Origin: Enoplosus armatus
Lineage: Eukaryota; Chordata; Actinopteri; Centrarchiformes; Enoplosidae
Assembly (NCBI RefSeq): GCF_043641665.1
Contig: NC_092186.1
Coordinates: forward strand, 283,501-347,500
Length of the DNA: 64,000 nt
Direction of reading: 5' to 3'
The position numbers and the translations under genes were made by a program. The notes beneath the pieces were generated by a model. That model ran no database searches. It was not told the origin of the DNA and was given only the letters and a program-made list of their open reading frames with translations. Below, piece after piece: positions 1-9,890 of this stretch (position 1 is the stretch's first letter; every line of letters begins with the position of its first letter).

Positions 1-189
1 ATGCTCAACAGTTACTCACTAATTAAACTCAGTGGATTTTATTTACTGATATATATTATGGATTTAATATCTCTCCACCAGAACTTTGTCTTGAAACTTT
101 ATCTAGACCTTTAAAATATATGTTAAACAGTATATAAAACATTTAATGTCACTGATCCAGAAGATAAATAAACATTGTTTATAAGGTTC

Positions 190-540
190 CCTTAAAGGGG
201 ACCTATTATGCTTTTCCTTGTTTTCTGTCCAAAGTTTCAATTTATGAGGTAAACATAAAAGTAAACCCTGTGAGCAGAAAGAACCAGGTCTGACTCAAAC
301 AACCAATCAGGGTAATCACGGGTTCTGTGTTTTGATTCCTCTCTTCCAACCGTTCTGATTCACACTCCAATCCAGAAGGTGGAACCTTCCATAGAAGCCA
401 TCATTTGTACATCAATGATTGGCCAGTTACGTGCTCACTAACCCTGATTGGTTGTTTGATTCAGACCTGGTCCAGTTTTTTAAAAGACTAAATACAAAGG
501 GGCGGGTGCTCACAGACACACATTTTTTAAAGGGGCTCTT
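190..540. repeat. Non-autonomous repeat with long internal inverted arms
   Basis: Two 30-nt arms at 283-312 and 442-471 are reverse complements with one mismatch, so transcripts could form a hairpin with a loop of about 130 nt. The flanks carry TTAAAGGGG-type motifs on both sides (about 191-199 and 526-534), but these are direct rather than inverted, so true element ends are not proven. No coding potential. It lies directly upstream of the Tc1 relic and may have replaced that relic's 5' terminal repeat. Confidence 0.45.
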
Positions 541-645
541 CAATTAGATATTGTTAGTGACATGCAATGGTCAAAAGTTGTTATTTCATATTTCATATTT
601 TTAGGTCAGCAATCAAATTTAAGCGGCCTTGTGATAGTGGGAAGC

Positions 646-1604
646 ATGACATCAGAACTAAGTGAAAGTGTCAGAAGTCAAACTGTTAATCTGAGCAAAG
701 AGGGGCTTTCTCAGAGTCAAATCATGGCCAGACTAAAGGTTTCTAAGGGGGCAGTGCATGGAACTCTAAAACACTTTGCAGAAACAGGATCAGTTGTATC
801 CAAAGCTCGATCAGGCAGACCAACAGTGACCAAACCATCAGAAGATCAATACATCAAGCTTAGTTCCCCGAGAGATAGAAAAGCACCTTCATCACAGATA
901 CACAATATGCTAAATAAAGATCAGCAAAAGTCCTGTCAAAAGAAGGCTGTCTTGTAGTGGTCTCAGAGGACCAGTAGCAGTTTCTAAACCACTTCTCAGA
1001 AGGGGAAACAAGGCCAAACTCTTGGGGTGGGCTAAGAAACAGCAGCATTTTACTGTCGATGAAGAAAAGTCCTATTTACTGATCCAGGTTAGAGATTTCT
1101 GGCAGTTACAGAAGGGTGTATGTAAAGAGACGAACAGGAGAGAGAATGATACCGCAGTGGATCAAACCAACAGGGAAACATGGTGGTGGGAATATTCATC
1201 ACTGGGGGGGGTTGCCTTCATCACTGGGAGGGTTTGCCTACTCTGGAGTTGGACCCCTGCAGGGAATCGACTATACCCTGACCAAGGAGAAGCACCACTC
1301 CATTCTTCAGAGACATGGTGTACCCTCAGGTCTGCATCTTTGTGGAGAGGGATTCATACTGCAGCAGGATAAGGACCCCAAACACACCTCAGAGCTTTGC
1401 AAGAACTACTTGAAGACCAAAGAAGACCAAGGAGTCCTGACTGTCATGGACTTTCCTCCACAGTCACCTGACCTCAACCCCATTGAACTATTTATGGGGG
1501 GGCACTTGAAGACTCAGAAAGCCAAGCCTTCTGTGACATCACAAGAAGCCCTTTGGAACATTGTCAGATCATGCTGGGATAACATGGGTCATCAGGTTTG
1601 GCAC
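646..1604 (+). pseudogene. Tc1-like transposase relic, N-terminal and catalytic parts
   Basis: From the ATG at 646 the frame reads as a Tc1-family N-terminus with two helix-turn-helix-like segments (GLSQSQIMARLKVSKGAVHG) and a GRP linker motif (SGRPTVT, about 811-831). The frame breaks near 955. The catalytic domain is then read in another frame from about 1116. It keeps the second catalytic aspartate (ILQQDKDPKHTS, about 1350-1385) and the NPIE glutamate (PDLNPIE, about 1468-1488). The first aspartate segment (normally WSDE-like) is not recognisable. The transposase reading is interrupted after the histidine codon at 1602-1604 and resumes at 4860, so a LINE has inserted inside it. A dead element. 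Confidence 0.85.
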
Positions 1605-4600
1605 AACACCAAGATGACACCAAGATGGCGCCGCGGATGGCTGCCTCGGTCTGTTGGAGCGCATTGTTTTGCCTTGTTTTGTTTGTAAACGGTGTTTTTT
1701 GTTTTGGTTCAAGGAGCTCTTTCACCAGAGAAGAGCTCATGAACATCAGGGGAACAACTCCAGTGGATTTGTTTCCCGAATTTCTTGCACCTTTAACTGT
1801 TTTATGGGACATTCTGGTCAAAGGTGCTCTCACCTTTGCAGCTCTACGTCGACGTAGAGGGAAACGTGCCACCACACACCGCTGCCCGAAATATTTTTCT
1901 CTAACGTGCGCTCACTGGGGAATAAGATGGACGAACTCCAGCTGCTGATGAGGAGAAACAAGGACTTTTATTCATCTGCTGTTTTGTGCTTCACGGAGAC
2001 ATGGCTGGTGGAAAGAACTCCCGACGCAACGCTGCAGCTGGACGGATTCCAGCTTCTCCGAGCAGACCGCGACGCACACCTCTCCGGCAAAACAAAGGGT
2101 GGAGGTATTTGTTTCTACATCAACAGCAGCTGGTGTAACGACGTGACAGTGATCCGACGGCATTGCTCTCCTTCCCTGGAAACCTTTTTCATAAACTGTA
2201 AACCTTACTACTCCCCCCGTGAGTTCGCTTCATTCATTCTGGTCGGTGTTTACATTGCACCGGAGGCCAACGTGCAGGACGCACAGCGCGCACTCGCCGA
2301 CCAGATACTGGAAACGGAGCAGACCAACCCGGACTCCATAGTTATTGTCCTCGGTCACTTTAACATAGGTAACCTCAGACATGAACTCCCCAAATACAAA
2401 CAGTTTATTAAATGCCCCACCAGGGAGGGGAACACTCTGGATCACTGTTACACCACAGTCAGTAACGCCATCACCTGCGCTGCACTGGGACACTCTGACC
2501 ACGACATGGTCCACCTGATTCCTGCATACAGGCAGAAATTAAAACTTTCTAAGCCTGTTGCGAGAACTTCGAAGAAGTGGACCAGTGAAGCTGCAGAGGA
2601 CCTGAAGGCGTGTTTGGACTGTACTGACTGGGATGTTTTCAGGACTGCTACCAACAGTCTGGATGAGTACACAGAGGCTGTGACTTCATATATCAGCTTC
2701 TGTGAGGACTGCTGCGTACCAACTCGGACCAGGGTGAGTTACAACAACGACAAACCCTGGTTCACAGCAAGACTGTGACAGCTGAGGCTGGAAAAGGAAG
2801 AGGCGTTTAAGAGTGGCAACAGAGCAGAGTTTAAGGAAGCCAAGTACAAGTTTAGCAAGGCGGTGAGGGAAGCTAAACGACTGTACTCAGAGAGACTACA
2901 AGACCAGTTCTCCTCCAACGACTCTGCTTCTGTGTGGAGGGGGCTCAGGCAGATCACCAACTACAAGCCAAGAGCCCCCAACTCTGCTAACGACCGACAC
3001 CTCGCCAACAGCCTCAACGACTTCTACTGTCGCTTTGAAAGACAATGGGACAGTCCTGACACCATCCCCCACACCATCACCCACCAGCTCCAGCCCAACA
3101 GCCCCAACCCCCTCATCACACCTGGGGCTGAACTCTCACACCTCTTACCACCACAGCTGCCCCCCACAGTGCCCCCCCCCTCCTCCTCCAGCATCAACAC
3201 CTCTGTCTGTCCTTGAAAGAGATGTGAACAGGCTCTTCAAGAGACAAAACCCGCGGAAAGCTGCTGGACCAGACTCCATCTCCCCATCCTGCCTGAAGCG
3301 CTGCGCCAATCAGCTGTCTCCAGTGTTCACGGACATCTTCAACACCTCACTGGAGACATGCCACGTGCCAGCCTGCTTCAAGGCCTCCACCATCATCCCC
3401 GTCCCCAAAAAACCAGGGCCCACAGGATTAAATGACTACAGACCCGTCGCCCTGACCTCTGTGGTCATGAAATCATTTGAACGCCCGGTCCTGTCCCACC
3501 TCAAATCCATCACCGACCCTCTGCTGGACCCCCTGCAGTTCGCCTACAGAGCCAACAGGTCTGTAGATGACGCCGTCAACCTGGCTCTACACTTCATCCT
3601 CCAGCACCTGGACTCCGCAGGATCCTATGCCAGGATCCTGTTTGTGGACTTCAGCTCTGCTTTCAACACGATCGTCCCGGCTCTTCTTCAGGACAAGCTC
3701 TCCCAGCTGAACGTGCCTGACCCTACCTGCAGGTGGATCACAGATTTCCTGTCTGACAGGAAGCAGCACGTGAAGCTGGGGAAACACGTCTCAGACTTGC
3801 GGACGATCAGCACCGGCTCCCCTCAAGGCTGCGTTCTTTCTCCTCTACTCTTCTCCCTGTACACCAACAGCTGCACCTCCAGTCACCAGTCCGTCAAGTT
3901 CCTGAAGTTCGCGGACGACACCACCCTCATCGGACTCATCTCTGGTGAGGATGAGTCTGCCTACAGGTGAGAGATTGACCATCTGGTGACCTGGTGCAAC
4001 AGCAACAACCTGGAGCTTAATGCTTCAAAGACAGTGGAGATGGTTGTAGACTTCAGGAAGAGCGCAGCCCCACCCACCCCCATCACCCTGTGTGACTCTC
4101 CAGTGGACACTGTGGAGTCCTTCCGTTTCCTGGGCTCCATCATCAGCCAGGACCTCCGGTGGGAGCTGAACATCAGCTCCCTCACCAAGAAAGCCCAACA
4201 GATGATGTACTTCCTGAGGCAGCTGAGGAAGTTTAACCTGCCACAAACAATGCTGGTTCACTTCTACACTGCCATCATAGAGTCCATCCTCACCTCCTCC
4301 ATCACCGTCTGGTACGCTGCTGCCTCCACCAAGGACAGACACAGACTGCAGCGTATCATCCGCTCTGCAGAGAGGGTGATTGGCTGCAACCTCCCATCTC
4401 TTCAGGACCTGTACTCCTCCAGGACCCTGAGGAGAGCAGGGAAGATCGCTGCTGACCCCTCCCATCCCGGACACCATCTGTTTGACCCCCTCCCCTCTGG
4501 CAGGAGGCTGCGGTCCATCAGGACCAAAACCTCCCACCACAAAAACAGTTTCTTCCCCTCTGCAGTCAACCTGACAAACTTACATAGAGCCCCCCCCCCC

Positions 4601-4859
4601 CGAACACAAACACAAGTTATACGTTACATTAACGCACCCACCCCCTACTGGACACTTTACCTGGACACTTTACTTTATTCTGGTCACTGCACTGTTGTTA
4701 TTTATCTTATCTTATCTTATTTTTATTCTTATTCTTATTTTACTTTTTATATTCTACTTATTTGTTATCAAAACAATAGCACCTTCAGACCACAGCAAAT
4801 TCCTTGTAATGTATGTTACTTGGCAATAAACAGTTTCTGATTCTGATTCTGATTCTGAC
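1605..4859 (+). mobile_element. Non-LTR retrotransposon (CR1/L2/Rex1-like group), nearly full length
   Basis: A 3.25-kb LINE. The 5' part starts with a GC-rich ATGGCGCC-containing leader, followed by an apurinic-type endonuclease and a reverse transcriptase. There is an AATAAA at 4825 and a simple tail of four TTCTGA units at 4835-4858. The left boundary is set by the broken Tc1 transposase codon series (last Tc1 codon 1602-1604, next 4860-4862). Clade assignment within the jockey-like superfamily is by general resemblance only. A second copy-type element of the same group lies at 57225-59669. Confidence 0.85.
1906..4600 (+). pseudogene. LINE endonuclease-reverse transcriptase, lightly broken
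   Basis: The endonuclease begins near NVRSLGNKMDEL (about 1900) and includes the CFTETWL motif (about 1987). A TGA at 2776-2778 interrupts it. The linker continues in frame to about 3216, where a C homopolymer run (3173-3180) coincides with a frame change. The reverse transcriptase then runs on with NDYRPVALTS, a DFSSAFNTI motif, SPQGCVLSPLLF and the catalytic FADD at 3908-3919. A second TGA at 3968-3970 precedes the thumb and C-terminal region (LNASKTVEMVVDFRK onward). Only about three lesions are visible in the main open region, plus a probable frame change before the endonuclease. This suggests a fairly young but inactive copy. Confidence 0.85.
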
Positions 4860-4985
4860 AAACCTGTGGAGTCCATGCCAGCTGGACTGCATGCTGTCAT
4901 TAATGCCCTACTATTACATTCAAACAAAAACAAATGCAAAATAGAAGAATCTTGACTGGTGGTCTCAGACTTTTGGACCCCACTG
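4860..4985 (+). mobile_element. 3' remnant of the split Tc1-like element
   Basis: Transposase reading resumes exactly at 4860 with KPVESMPAGLHAVINALL, the usual C-terminus of Tc1 transposases. It is followed by a terminal-repeat-like end (GGTCTCAGACTTTTGGACC near 4961-4979, then CCACTG) that stops at 4985 before a TA dinucleotide. The matching 5' terminal repeat was not found upstream of 646. Confidence 0.8.
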
Positions 4986-5016
4986 TATATATTTATTTAA
5001 TATCAGTAGATAAATA

Positions 5017-5058
<42 letters not shown>

Positions 5059-6029
5059 CAGTGTTCCTGCTGTCAAACAGTTAAACTGGGAACCAGTTGA
5101 ACTTTGCTGAGCTCAGCACAGTTTTGTTTTGGTGAAGCTGAATTCAAAGGATCCTGAACAAAGCTGCTGTCCATCTCCATGGAGACCGGACTCAACAACA
5201 GACAATCTGAGGGGAACAACAGGGTTTGATGGTGTGTACTGGATCCACTGGAAACCAGTTCAGACTGGAGAGCAGCAGCACTGTACAGACAGGAAGTTAA
5301 CTGAACTACAAACTGCAAAAAAACTACAAACTGCAGAATCAGAGTGAACCAGCTCCTAAACCAGCTTTTGTGTTTCTGTTATTGTTGCCCACCCCCGACA
5401 CAGACACAGCAGCCACCAGTCTGCAGCAGTACAGTCCAGTACAGCCCAGTACCCACCAGTACAACCCAGTACCCACCAGCACAGTCCAGTACAGTCCAGT
5501 ACAGTCCAGGGGTCTCCGTTATAACAAAAGGGGGCCTGAAAAAATGCAAAAGTTGTGAACTATAAAAACAAACTTGACTTGAGAATGAGCTCACCTGTTC
5601 TAAACTCTACCAACATGTTGGAGACGGTGAGGTGGTGAACTGAAGCCAGACCGTATCATGACGCCTCTCACACATTTAATGTCACTTAATTTCAAACATT
5701 AATTATAGATCCACGTTATCAGAAACATTCAGACCAGCAGGGTTATTTGTACTTGTGCTTGTAGAGAGCCATAACTATTCCATACACACCTTTACTTTGA
5801 AAAGATAGAAGCCAATTCAACTCTGAAGTCAAAGTCCACTCAACATTTCATCAGCACTTTCTGTCCATCACATCCCCCCGGAGCAGAGGAGGGGGCCGGA
5901 CTGTACGGGAACTAACTGATGAAGATCTCATCATCTTCCACATCAAACAGAGCCACAGCACTTCTTCATAATATCTTCTATTGATCTGGGTTGTTCTATA
6001 AAATGGCTGCAGTGCACAGACTGCAGACA
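4986..6029. other. Intergenic, no gene seen
   Basis: Contains a (GT)n tract at about 5020-5056 and a short minisatellite at about 5420-5515. The remainder is ordinary AT-balanced sequence without splice-supported open frames or recognised protein similarity. Confidence 0.6.
5420..5515. repeat. Short minisatellite based on CAGTACAGTCC / CAGTACCCAC
   Basis: About nine imperfect copies of a 10-11 nt unit ending in CAGTAC, alternating between CAGTCC, CAGCCC and CACCAG variants. No coding evidence. Confidence 0.75.
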
Positions 6030-6885
6030 GACAGACGAGATGAGAACAGACAAACAGACAAAAAGACGAGATGAGGACAGACAGACGAGAACAAACGAGA
6101 TGAGGGCAGACAGACAGACGAGATGAGAACAGACAAACAGACGAGGATGGACAAACAGGCGGGATGAGGACAGACAGACGAAATGAGGACAGACAAACAG
6201 ACGAGGACGGACAAACAGACGGGATGGGGACAGACAGACAGATGAGATGAGGACAGAAAAACAGACGAGAATGGACAAACAGACGGGATGAGGACAGACA
6301 GACAGACGAGATGAGGACAGACAAACAGACAGGATGAGGACAGACAGACGAGATGAGGACAGACAAACAGAAGAGATGAGGACAGACAAATAGACGAGGA
6401 CGGACAAACAGACGGGATGAGGACAGACAAACAGACGAAATGAGGACAGACAGGCGAGAACAGACGAGATGAGGACAGACAGACGAGAACAGACGAGATG
6501 AGGAAAGACAGACGAGAACAGATGAGGACAGACAAACAAACAAGGATGGAAAGACAGACAAGATGAGGACAGACAAACAGACGGGGACGGACAAACAGAT
6601 GGGATGAGAACAGACAGACGAGATGAGGACAGACAAACAGACGAAGACGGACAAACAGACGAGATGAGGACAGACAAACAGACGAAATGAGGACAGACAG
6701 ACGAGATGAGGACAGACAGACGAGAACAGATGAGGATGAACAAGATGAGGACAGACAAACAAACGAGGACGGACAGACAGACAAGATGACGACAAACAGA
6801 CGAGGATGGACAAACATACAAGATGAGGTCAGACAGACAGACAGACAGACGAGATGAGGACAGACAAACAAACGTAGACACATGT
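6030..6885. repeat. Large minisatellite of GACAGACA-GACGAGATGAG type
   Basis: About 850 bp of tandem imperfect copies built from GAGGACAGACAAACAGACG and GGGATGAG/GAGATGAG blocks. The unit is about 21-27 nt and organised in higher-order pairs. All three minus-strand frames stay open for about 900 nt because the unit lacks stop codons, giving Cys/Leu/Ser-rich translations. This is an artefact of the repeat, not a gene. Confidence 0.9.
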
Positions 6886-8040
6886 AGGTAACAGGAAGTG
6901 ATTATCTTTAATCGGCTGTTTGCTTTTATTTAGCTTATTGATTCATACATTGATTAATTGAAACGAGAAGTCATGACATCCTTGGATCTCTGGAGCATCG
7001 ACACAAACACCAGCTTTAGTTTTTACTCTCAGAACAACTTCCTGCTTTGTTTTTCACAATAAAAAGAAGCTGTAGATGTTATTCTCTGTGTTTTTACATC
7101 AGTTCACATGCAGTCAACTCGTCTGTGTCCTTGTCTTGTCATGAATCCGCCCCCCGAGGCTCCACCCCCTGCTGCAGCACTACACACAGGAAGTGAGCCA
7201 GACTCACCTTCAAAATAAAACTACAGCGTTTTTGAGGGAAGTGTGTGTGGTACAATTAGAAGTTTTAAATGTGATTAAAATATTTATGTATCATATTAAA
7301 ACTTTTTAAAATAAACGCTTTGGTTATTTATTGTTGTGTTTCCTGTTTTTTCTTCTTCAAGAAAATAAAATATTCAATTAAATAACTGAAAAGACAAAAG
7401 GAGAGAAAACAGAATATGAAGAGTCCAGAAACCAGCTCAGAAAAGAGATTCATGACAAAACGAGAGAATTATTATTACTATTAATATCATTATTATTATT
7501 GTGATTGCTATACTTTATAAGATGTTTTAACCAAATGTATTCAGCAGAATGTTTTTAATTTGCAGTTCTGATCCTCTTCAGACCTGCAAAAACACCAAGA
7601 CCAGAGAGACCAGAGACCATATTGAACCACGTCTCTGCAGGTGAGTTCAGTCCTTCAACCGTCTACAGCATCAGCACAATTAACTGACAACAATAATACA
7701 TGAATAAGGAAATGATTCAGTTCATAAACTCGACTAATTCAATGATGTTTGTCTGTTTTTTCTGTAATTTAACAGCAGAATAATGTGGATTACAGGATTA
7801 AATAAAATAATCTCTGACTTCAGAGTCAGAGAGAACATCACACCGATGTCTGACTTCCTGTCTCTGAGAATTGATTATAATATTTTATTATTAGTTTATA
7901 AACCCTCCACAGCTTCTCTTATGAATATAAACTTCTGTCAGCGCTTTAATCTACAGTCGTCTGTATCCTGGTTTTACTGAATCTTACGGCAACTTTATTT
8001 TTATTTCATTTTTATCTTATTTTACATTTTATTCTTATCA
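6886..8040. other. Intergenic, no gene seen
   Basis: AT-rich sequence with no recognisable protein similarity, RNA gene or terminal repeats. Short open frames, such as one near 7783-7980, lack any family resemblance. Confidence 0.55.
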
Positions 8041-8390
8041 GAATCAGAATCAGAAAGACTTTATTGATCCCCGGAGGGAAATTAGACACGTTACAGGTGC
8101 TCCCATTCAAGAATAGAAGAAGTATGTATGTAAAAATATAAGAACTATATATATATATTATATAATATAAGAAATATATGAAATATATAAAATATATAAA
8201 AAATATATACATTTGCAGTATTTAAGTGAAAACGAAAAATATATACAATAACAATGTATGTGTATGTATATATATATATATATGTATTGCACTGATTAAT
8301 TATTGCACAGGTTATTGTAATTTTAAGTCAGTAGCAGTCAGCAGTGCACAGTTCAAGTATAAATATAAATATAGAATAGAATAAATAATG
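8041..8390 (-). mobile_element. 3' end of a LINE, reverse orientation
   Basis: Begins with GAATCAGAATCAGAAAGAC followed by TTTATTGATCCC, the reverse complement of a LINE tail (GATCAATAAA then TTCTGA repeats). It continues with GGTGCTCCCATTCAAGA, which recurs in the copy at 52311-52705. After that it is AT-rich with (TA)n. No coding part remains, so it is a 5'-truncated insertion. Confidence 0.75.
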
Positions 8391-9125
8391 TATATAATTC
8401 GACCCTGTTTTATTGCATTAGTTTCAATGTGTATGTACAGTTTGCATTGTATGTATGAAATGTGCTATATAAATAAAGTTTATTATCATTGTTATTAATA
8501 ATAATAAAACCGGACAATAGCGAGGGTTTTACTTTGAAAAATGATCGGAAGTCATTTTGTCCTAACATGTCTAACTGGACAGCAGCTATTGATCATAAAT
8601 CAGGTCCTTTGTGGCAAAAACTGATCTATATGTAATTATAAAGGCTCGTGCTGCTCATTGATGAGTGATCAGCTCTATCCGGTTTGCTTCCGCACAGAAA
8701 AGTAGTGCACAGAGTGCATTTGTCACTCCGCCCAGATTGAATGTGATTTAACCCTTTAATGTCCGCCTACAGTGCCTCTGACACTCGCTGATCATACTGT
8801 TCATCACTCCGCTTATTTTATTGATATTAGCAATGGAGTTTGGTGCAGTTTGTGCGCAGTTTTCCCTCCGCTCCTCTGCCGTTTCCCGGCAATAAAGATC
8901 CTGACTCAGCGGTCTGACGGACTGATGCCGCACAATGACGACACACGAGCCACCGCACACTCACATTCAAGTCACAGTTCACGTCATAACCATGAAGAAG
9001 AAGAAGAAGAAATAGACATTATTAAAGAGAAGAAGAAAGAAAAGTGTACTCACTCCATGTCTGACTGCAGATCAGTCCGCTGCTGCCCGAATCAACTGAT
9101 CTACATCCGAAAGAGAAAAGAGACC
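8391..9125. other. Intergenic with a second retroelement tail
   Basis: At about 8455-8510 the string GTGCTATATAAATAAAG followed by TTATTATCATTGTTATTAAT resembles the 3' tail of another fish LINE or SINE in plus orientation. The rest, including 8640-8960, shows no recognised gene. Confidence 0.45.
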
Positions 9126-9890
9126 CGCCCACCGGGAAGAGGAGGTGGGGAAACAAGGGAGGAGAGGAGAGGAGTGCATAGGCGAGGAAACAAGGGAAAA
9201 GAGGAGGGCGTAGGGGAGGAGGAGAGGCTGGAGGAAGAGGAAACAAGGGAGGAGAAGAGTGCGGAGGCGAGGAAACAAGGGAGGAGAAGAGGGTGGGAGG
9301 GCAGAGGGGAGGAGAGGAGAGGGGAGGAGTAGAGGGTGGATGGGAGGAAACAAGGTAGGAGAGGAGGGGGGAGGCGAGGAAACAAGGGAGGAGAGGAGAG
9401 GGGAGGAGTAGAGGGAGGAGGCGAGGAAACAAGGGAGGAGAAGAGGGCGGAGGCGAGGAAACAAGGGAGGAGAGGAGGGAAGAGGCAAGGAAACAAGGGA
9501 GGAGAAGAGGGCGGAGGCGAGGAAACAAGGGAGGAGAGGGCGGAGGCGAGGAAACAAGGGAGGAGAAGAGGGAAGGAGGGCAGAGGGAAGGAGGAGAGGG
9601 TGGAGGGGGAGGAAACAAGGGAGGAGAGGAGTGCGGAGGCGAGGAAACAAGGGAGGAGAAGAGGGAAGGAGGGTAGAGGGTGGAGGAGAGGAAACAAGGG
9701 AGGAGAAGAGGGAAGGAGAGAGGAAGAGAGGAAACAAGGGAAGAGAGGAGGGCAGAGGGGAGGAGAAGAGGGCGGAGGGGAGGAAACAAGGGAGGAGAGG
9801 AGGGAAGGAGGGCAGAGGGGAGGAGAGGAGACGGGAGGAGTAGAGGGTGGAGGGGAGGAAACAAGGGAAGAGAGGAGGGTGGATGATGGC
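9126..9890. repeat. Purine-rich minisatellite
   Basis: About 765 bp of tandem copies of a roughly 25-36 nt unit centred on GGCGAGGAAACAAGGGAGGA with GAAGAGGG spacers. The plus strand is almost entirely purine. Long open frames on both strands (Glu/Arg/Gly-rich on plus, Pro/Ser/Leu-rich on minus) result from the repeat and are not genes. Confidence 0.9.

Noticed and set aside
5851..6883. Three overlapping open frames of about 300 residues on the minus strand, Cys/Leu/Ser-rich
   Set aside because: They are translations of a tandem repeat whose unit has no stop codons in any reverse frame. No domain, no splice context.
6030..6885. CRISPR-like regularly spaced repeats
   Set aside because: Units are contiguous with no unique spacers, and the surrounding genes are spliced vertebrate genes. 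It is a minisatellite.
7783..7980. 65-residue open frame in the intergenic region
   Set aside because: No family resemblance, no supporting splice sites or promoter features; expected by chance in AT-rich sequence.
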